This document shows positions 57,041 to 64,000 of a stretch of 64,000 nucleotides of DNA, piece after piece (the first letter of the stretch is position 1; the number at the start of each line of letters is the position of its first letter). The stretch is taken from NCBI GenBank assembly GCA_036345935.2, contig JADWOT020000858.1, forward strand, positions 124,001-188,000. Direction: 5' to 3'. The notes under the pieces are model-generated. The model made no database searches. It worked only from the letters and a program-made list of their open reading frames with translations, and was not told where the DNA came from. Position numbers and translations under genes: made by a program. Source of the stretch: Taenia hydatigena. Its lineage: Eukaryota > Platyhelminthes > Cestoda > Cyclophyllidea > Taeniidae.

Positions 57041-59396
57041 TCCATGCTTTTATCGCATCAGGCCTCAGCTACCACGACCTCTTACACCTCCTTCTCCTTC
57101 GAGTGCCGATTGATCTCGCATGAGACCACAAATAACAGTTTGCGCCTCACAGATTTCACACCATCACTTCAAAATTATCACTGTGCCTCCTGTCACTACT
57201 GCCGTCAACATGCAGATGGACGAAACAGTGATGCAGACACTGAGTGAGAGCTCCGGATGTGACGACAACATTTACTTCCATGTCTGCATGCTTTGCATGT
57301 GCGACGTGATAGTGACCAAGCAGCTAACTTTCAAATGTTGAGACGATTGCTTAAATCAATTGCTTAAATCTAACCCTTGAGCCAAGCTTCTCAACTACGA
57401 CCGCTATCTGGACGCGTTTTGCAGCTCCATTTCTCTATGTCTGCCTTTCATTTGCCATTTGGTTGCCTAACCAGCTTTTGATTTCATCATTTCTCTATCG
57501 CCTGACCTATAGCGGACATTGTGGGCATGATGTGAGGAAAGGTGTGTGCTCACCTTTACACACATCTCATTTTTATTAGGCTATTTTTAGGAATCGTGTA
57601 AAAAACACCTTCTAGCGGATCATCACAGAAACCATACAAAAGGAGCCTTGCAAAAGTAAAGACTACGAAGCGTCGATTATTGTCATCAATTTACTCAGAT
57701 TCCATTTGTGGTTGTCAAATAAATCTATTTATTTGCTTCATATTAAGTTCCAAAAAATGTATGGATTTGTCCACCAATCACGTATATACTTCGGCAGTTC
57801 ATCTTCCCTCATAAAATAAGCATTTTATATATTAACCTCATTTACAGTGTCCGATGTAAAGCATAATAGTTCCCTTCCTTTCAGAAAAGAAACAAACAGC
57901 TAAATTTCAGCTGCTGAATCGTAATATCAATCTGTACTTATATCAAAATTACAGAATAGAGAACAGTTGCATATTTGTGCAAACGCAAATTTCTTTGCCA
58001 AAATGGGTTTCCTACACATCGGGCACACCGAAATTGCCAGCATTTCAAACTACATGTACGAAAAGCCATTGCAGAAAGAAACAGTAGTCCGAGTTTTATT
58101 TCTTATTAATCTTGGATCAAAAAAAGAGGAACCGACAGTGCTTCTTTATGCCCTTGCTGAAAGCATCGATGAAATAAACCAAGAATCTGATATTCAATTT
58201 GGATCAATACCAATCACAAGAGGATCAGATTGTTTGGGAGGGCACATTTGCGCATTGTCGATCGTCTGTGCCAACCTAGACACCACTATCACCAGGTTAT
58301 CATCAGTTTTTCGCATCAAAATCAAACTTATTGCATTTCGATCATTCCAATCTAGCAAGCATTTTAAAATGGACTGTACGATGCAGGAACGAAAGCAAGC
58401 TTAAATTTGAGTAATAAATCCATTAGTTCTTGACTGGAATGGAAAATGTGAAACAGTTCAGTATTCATGCTTTTCTTGGTTGCAATTGTTGTACCAAAGA
58501 CTTGCCTTTCTGGTGCCATAACAAGCCAACCCATTCAAACATGCGACTACCCTGTTGAGCAATACTTAATTGGGATTTTAAACAGCAGTAAGACTAACCA
58601 CCTAATTATTAGAGATGAGGGTACTGTACTCAATCAACCCAAAACAACGACCTCAAGCTGGTGCTATATCACCCTAGCTCGTTCTGCCAGTTCGACAACA
58701 AGTGGGACAGCGACAGTATAAAGCAAGACACGCTGAACTCGTGTAGCGCACAAAAGCTTGGCTGACAAGCTGCCATCATGCCACCACCTCTTACATAACA
58801 TTAAGAGATGCGGTGCCAAGTGGGATGGAAGCCCCAAACACTGAATGTACTAGCTACGCTAATCAAGCTGCGTTGTGCGCAAATCGAAAGGGAGCTATTT
58901 CCAACCTTGAATTACTGCCGGATGGTTGATACAGCCTGTGCACTTATGTTTGATTATTTAACGGTGTAACCTCTTTGATTAGACAGTTTCTAAAAATGCA
59001 GGTTTTTCATGCTCACCTTATTCTCTTTTGAGGTTAACATTTCCGCCAACTCGAAACTGACTTTACACTGTGCTGCGAACCGGGCAACTGTCTTATGCTT
59101 CAAATTCCTACATTTTTGACGATGTTCTGCATTTTGTGCAAAAGGGAACAATATCATGGCACACGATCAGTTCCGCTAGCAAATCGGTAAAAATGTATTT
59201 AAACTGAATACATACTTACTGTCCACGACGAATTGTGCTAGATGTACTCGAATACAAGGAAATTTGGACAGAGCTCTTTCTAACGCAATTGTCATGCATG
59301 ACGTCCAACGCTCAACGCGAGAGGAAACTTACTCAGACGACATGAAATTGTTTGCGCCTATTTTGGGCCTCACAGCAGACATGGTATAACTACCTT
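57041..59396. other. No confident gene; 134-codon frame at 58,003-58,404
   Basis: The plus-strand frame from the ATG at 58,003 (MGFLHIGHTEIASISNY) to the TAA at 58,404 has no recognised domain or flanking splice sites that convince. About one frame this long is expected by chance in a window of this size and composition. A second frame at 58,467-58,721 starts with a hydrophobic stretch (MLFLVAIVVP) that could mimic a signal peptide. Both are left uncalled. Confidence 0.3.
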
Positions 59397-60042
59397 TCAC
59401 GTAGGCATATATGCATTAATGTATGCGTTAGGATTCTAGAAGGGAAATGGTGAATTAGAAATATATGTATGCCACATATGTGTGAAGACAAGATGGGACA
59501 CGCAAATTATGAGGTGAACCAGCATCATTATGGGAGGAAAGCAACTGTTTTGACAGGTAGTTGTTTGACTTGTTGAGCGATTTAACTTTAGTAGAAAAAG
59601 TGGAAGTGGATAAAATGAATGAATGAATGAATGTACGATTAAATGAGGGAGGGAGAGGAGAGATTTTGCTAACAGTCTATAAGTGGTGGTGGTGGTGGTG
59701 GTGGGAGTAAAGAGGTGATTGGAGTTGGATTGACTAAAATTTGCACTCTGTAGGTGCATGCGGATGAGTGGGTGGATGGAGGATGGAAGAGAGGGAATGG
59801 CAATGGTGCAGGGGAACCTACTGCTAATACTACTACTTGAAGAAGGGCGAAATGAAGATGTAGGAGTGAAATTTATGCAAGATATGCGTAAAGAAGAAGT
59901 GAATGCTGAAAGAAATCGTAGAAAGGGAGCTAATGGAAATCGTAGGTGAAAAGCTTGCGCAGGCTGGTGTGATTAAAGGGTGGCACCTAATCGACTTCAC
60001 CCATTGGACGAGAGCTGTGAATTATGCCATTTCGAGATGACA
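59397..60042 (+). repeat. ~640-bp dispersed repeat, copy 2
   Basis: Nearly identical to 54,281-54,915. It differs by longer microsatellites: (GTG)n at 59,683-59,704 and (AATG)n at 59,613-59,633. This copy appears to have been inserted or duplicated recently relative to the 45-46 kb copies. Confidence 0.85.
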
Positions 60043-62068
60043 GCTTTGCTTGGAAAAAAATTAAAGTCAGCTAAATTGAAGACATGTTAAAATAACAGAT
60101 TTTAGAAATCCTCAGACTGCCTTGAAATTAAAATAACAGAAGGCTTTGGCTTAAAACGGAATGTCTAGATGGTGCATGGAGTACGAGACAGCTTCATGAA
60201 GTCCAAATGTGGTCTTAAATTTAATCACTTATTGAGTCCAGATTGTGCTTGCTAAGTTTTTAAAATCAGGGGTAATTGCCGCACTGAATTTATGATTGTG
60301 CTGGATTAAGTGTTACCTCCGGACTGCCAGTTCTGCGATTATTTGCACCATAGGAACGATGCGCTTTGTGATATACGTAATCGATGCGTTAAAACCTTTT
60401 GTAGAGGAGATGACGCCTGCGATCAGCCTCTACTCTATTCCACAGGGAATTACGGAGTGCACAAATATTGTGGAATGAGAGTGGCAATGAGCTGGAAACG
60501 CGAATTGAATCAAATTATTACTTAAACTATCTCAGTATGAAGTTGCTATGATTAAGTACTGAAAGAAGATGAGCGTGTTTATTCAGAGTATTTTCTCAAC
60601 TAATTAGCATTTTGAGTTTTGGTGTGAGATCAAACGAGGTATAGGGTTAAGCTCTAGGCTTGCTTTTGAAGCAATTTCCAGTTTCAATCGTACTTCGATG
60701 CTCTGCTTGTTTGATGAATGCTCGGAAGGCTTCGATGTGGAACAATTCTTCAGCGCTTCTGAAATATTTCATGACAGTCTAAATCAATGAATGCCAGTAG
60801 CCTCGATGCTTAGCGCAGCCAACTTATCAACTTAGCAAATGATTCTGCTTTTAGCCACTAAATTTTAATTCGCATTGCGCTAGTTGTACGGCCTCTCACC
60901 TGCAGATTCACGATTATATTTGGATGTTCCAAAAAGGCAGTTATTTAAGTCTTTTGTACATATCTGTGACTAACGCTATTAGTGGTCACACGCATTAGTT
61001 CTTCAATGGCTACCAGTGTTCCGTGTGGTGTTGATGCTAAGGGATCATACTATGACACCACTAATTAAAGCGAGTGCGAGTTTGAGGAAATTGTAATAGA
61101 GGCTACATTTATTTGTGTCACCTTAGGTCCACGAAACTGGGATAAACGTGTGAGCAGATGCATCATCCTTCCCTCAACTATAACCGATTGTTCATCACCA
61201 AAACGATTTGCGGACATTTGAGTTCCCCTAAATTTCGATCACGCACTTTTGTTACTGCGCCAACGCTGCTACTCTTTTTGCGCGTTCCTTGGCAGTACAT
61301 GCTTTCCACTTAAACATTCACGACTCTTTCATTCATTTCGCTTTAAGTTATAAAAGTCTGTGGTTTTGATGTGCATCGTATGAGTCCGGCTGCTCCCCAC
61401 TTGAAATCGTGATTAAGTGTGAACAGGACCATGAATATCAGGGAGCAGGTTGCGGCTTACGTGTGAAGGTTTTGCCCTTATCCGAAATGCTTTGACTAGT
61501 CTAAATTCATACTTATTTCCTGCATCAGCTGACAAGCTGTTTAGCATTTTGAACTCCTTCTTTGGAGGCTAGTCTTACTATCTATCCCGAGAGTAAATTT
61601 GGTCCAACGTTCGACTCATTCGATGCATTAGCACCTTTTATCATTATCATGCACAACATACCCTTCTTTACGCACTGGCAGTAGTCTCCCTAGTTGATGC
61701 TAAAAAGGGAAATCAAAGGTAAAATGCTCCTTTTGAGGAGGACTTTGGTAGAAAGGGTTGGAAAAACTGACTCAGAAGAGAAAAGCAATTGATTCCTAAC
61801 CAGTACAATGCACAGCCTTGCTGATGCGGTAGCCGCCACACACAGAGCAAGAGAGTGATAACAGTGAACGCTAGATGAGACGCACAAAGGTATGCAGAAA
61901 GTAAGAAGGTAGGCATTACGCAGACCCACCGGGTATGGGTGGGCATTTGAGACAGCCTCCAGGTAGACAGATGGCTCGCAACGCTGTCAAAAGTTGACGG
62001 TGGTGATGGAACATTATGCACCACCGATGATGACTGCGCTCTACGACGTTGAAGACGACGGCAGTGGA
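60043..62068. other. No recognisable gene
   Basis: Short frames only, apart from a 154-codon minus-strand frame (61,713-62,177) that overlaps the tandem duplication to the right and has no motif. Nothing supported. Confidence 0.4.
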
Positions 62069-62815
62069 CCAAAACTCCCATGTCCAATAGCACTAAAGTG
62101 GTATCAGGGAGAGGCCAACTTATGTGCAAGGTTGTTGGGAGTACTCCCAACCGCGTAAATTGCAGCAATTCATGCATCGTCCCTGTTTTGCAAAGTCAAA
62201 TATCAAATATGCGCCTCAGTAAGAAAAAAACTAATTTTTAACTTGGTCTCCTACTGCTACGACAAGAATATTCAGTAATGAATCTTCTTCCACCTAGTTC
62301 AGCGCGTTTTCTCCACAGAAAGACGTCACCTATTTGAGCCATTGGCGCTAATATGGTGAAGTAGCGGCAAAGAACAACAGCAGCGCGATGATTAATATTC
62401 CAATTAGCTCCAAACAGTGAAAGTTTGGAATTGAGTTTGCGGAAGATTGACTAGACCCGAAACTCCTGTGCCCAATAGCACTAGAAGTGTATCAGAAAGA
62501 GGCTAGGTTATGTGCGAATAGCAGCGAGGTATGCATCACCCTCGTTTCATCAGATATGTTCATCAGCAAGGAACAACATTCACTTTTGACTCGGTTTTCT
62601 TCTGCCACTACAAGAATGACCAATGGTGAATCTTATCCTACTTTGTATAGCGTGTTTTCTCCACAAAACTACCTCACCTCTCTAAGACATTATAGCTCGT
62701 GCGAGGAAGTCGCGGTATAAGGACAAAGGTGATGCGACGAAACGTATTTGATTAAGCCTTAAATAATGAAGGTTAAAATTAAGTTTGATGAGCGGTTGAC
62801 TAGGATTAGATTAAA
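62069..62815 (+). repeat. Two-unit tandem duplication, ~388-bp period
   Basis: Unit 1 (62,069-62,455) and unit 2 (62,456-62,815) share 'aatagcacta.aagtg.tatc', 'gaatctt.ttccac/ctac' and 'gcgtttttctccaca' type landmarks in order, and both end before 'gactag'. Unit 1 has extra bases around 62,130-62,160, including a perfect 18-bp palindrome. A 77-codon frame in unit 2 has no recognised content. Confidence 0.65.
62134..62151. repeat. Perfect 18-bp palindrome
   Basis: gttgggagtactcccaac is its own reverse complement. It lies in the part of unit 1 that is missing from unit 2. Confidence 0.9.
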
Positions 62816-64000
62816 ACGCTGTCATTACAGTTGCAACGGTCACATTTAGGTGGATATTACCATTGTTTCAAGGTAGCAAATGTCGAGGTAGCCTCATTTG
62901 AAGACCGCAATTTGGTTTTAGTCGGATACTCTGCGGAAGTCTTGACTAAGTCAAAGGCGAGTCGTCTTTTCTACTTCATCTTTAAAGACGTGCACCCTCT
63001 GTTCGCTTAAAAGGATGAAATTTTCACCCTGTCATGAAATTCTGACAACTATTCTGCTCAAACCTGCAAGTTGGTTTCGATGCTAAAAGGCAAGTGCATA
63101 CAGAACCTGCTTTAAGTGGTGCACCAATGCGCAAATATTTTGTATTCTTGAGCCCCTTTAAATTATTGGTATTGCCAATGTTTTGTCAGCAGCCGCGGTC
63201 GAATTTTTCTCGTCAAATCTAAACTGCCACTTGTGCTGTGACAGCAGCATGGTAACCATATTCCCTCGGTTTTCTAATGCGTAAGAGACTGATTTTTCCT
63301 TGGTCCGAAATAAGCATTTGAAGTTTAAGGTTCTGCTTGTCTCCTACTCTTGCAACTACTCCGAGTGCATGGCGCGTACCATGATTGACAAAGTCATGTG
63401 TCTGCTTGGAACTTGTATTTTGCCGACAAGCGAAATAATAGTGGGCTATTATGTCTACTGCTTGCAAACTAGAAAAAGATTTGACTGACGTAACAAGTCC
63501 CCTAGGCTTGGAAGCGTCATTATTGCTAATAGAGGCAACGAGTCCTCACAATCGCAAGCCTATTGTCACCTATCTTGTGTAGGCTGAGGATCTGAAAACC
63601 GCAATGGAAAGGCGATATCTAGTTTAGCTCCATAGCGTCAGCAGCGTTTCACAGCAAGGTAGCATGTAAGTCTGTCGCAATCACCAGTCGGTCCTTTTTA
63701 TAGTTGACAATGTGAAGGTAGTGACACTTTCACTTTCACTTGCCTCTATTTCGGAACGGAGGTTATCTACAAATTCAGGCCGATGGCCTCATTTATTGCC
63801 TCATTTATTGCCTTCCTTCAGCACCTTAGTTGGATTAAAATTTTTGGGCTGAATACCGACACCATGGAAACGCTGCTTAACAGTCACTGCATGGCAAATC
63901 CAGAAATGTGTTTATATTCCTAGAACTGTATGAGGACTAGGGCCTGGCGGATTCACACCAGGGGTGGATGGGTTCCTTGTAAAGGTACGATTTGGCCAGT
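62816..64000. other. No recognisable gene
   Basis: Frames of 62-82 codons on opposite strands at 63.2-63.5 kb without motif. A short tandem 'cctcatttattg' doublet at about 63,788-63,811. Nothing else. Confidence 0.45.

Noticed and set aside
58003..58404. 134-codon plus-strand frame as a gene
   Set aside because: No recognised domain or convincing splice borders, and about one such frame is expected by chance.
61713..62177. 154-codon minus-strand frame as a gene
   Set aside because: No motif, overlaps the tandem duplication, partly composition-driven, and near chance length for the window.

Overview
The window looks like non-coding and decayed-coding DNA from a large, repeat-rich, intron-containing animal genome. 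No operons, Shine-Dalgarno sites or dense ORFs are present. Most reading frames are short and at about chance length for this AT-rich sequence. The only domain I recognise with confidence is a fibronectin type III (FN3) exon with phase-1 splice borders on both sides. A flatworm or other helminth, possibly a tapeworm, would fit, but that is inference and nothing in the window proves it. No complete gene, retrotransposon reverse transcriptase, rRNA or CRISPR was seen.

Layout. At 1.6-5.7 kb there is an old copy of a gene-derived block (modules A, B and C, mostly read on the minus strand) that includes the FN3 exon. From 5,758 to 25,123 lies the dominant structure: two inverted arms of about 4.7 kb that are nearly identical, separated by about 10 kb. 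Each arm carries another copy of A, B and C without the FN3 exon. The only ambiguous base in the window (N, 5,757) sits exactly at the outer edge of the left arm. The spacer holds further diverged, rearranged pieces (D, E and a third A).

From 27.8 to 30.2 kb two more diverged copies of module C face each other. A satellite of about 142-bp monomers, with signs of a four-monomer higher-order repeat, fills 30.8-33.3 kb. From 33.7 to 39.4 kb there are minus-strand exon-like remnants (a Cys-rich exon, frame-broken exons) and a second, diverged inverted repeat (35.5-37.5 kb). From 44.3 to 46.7 kb the plus strand is strongly pyrimidine-rich and contains diverged copies of a repeat family whose two youngest copies (54.3 and 59.4 kb) are almost identical. 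At 50.8-51.2 kb two tRNA-like sequences (Asn-like and Lys-like) lie in tandem, bracketed by a diverged direct repeat. From 53.0 to 57.0 kb there are inverted copies of sequences also seen near 33.7-34.1 kb, including a terminal-exon-like frame with a hydrophobic tail.

How the parts relate: the common theme is repeated duplication, inversion and decay of protein-coding exons. Reading frames are still recognisable between copies although individual copies carry stops and frameshifts. Functional names are therefore withheld except for the FN3 domain and the tRNA-like elements. All repeat relationships were found by eye, so boundaries are approximate unless stated as exact.
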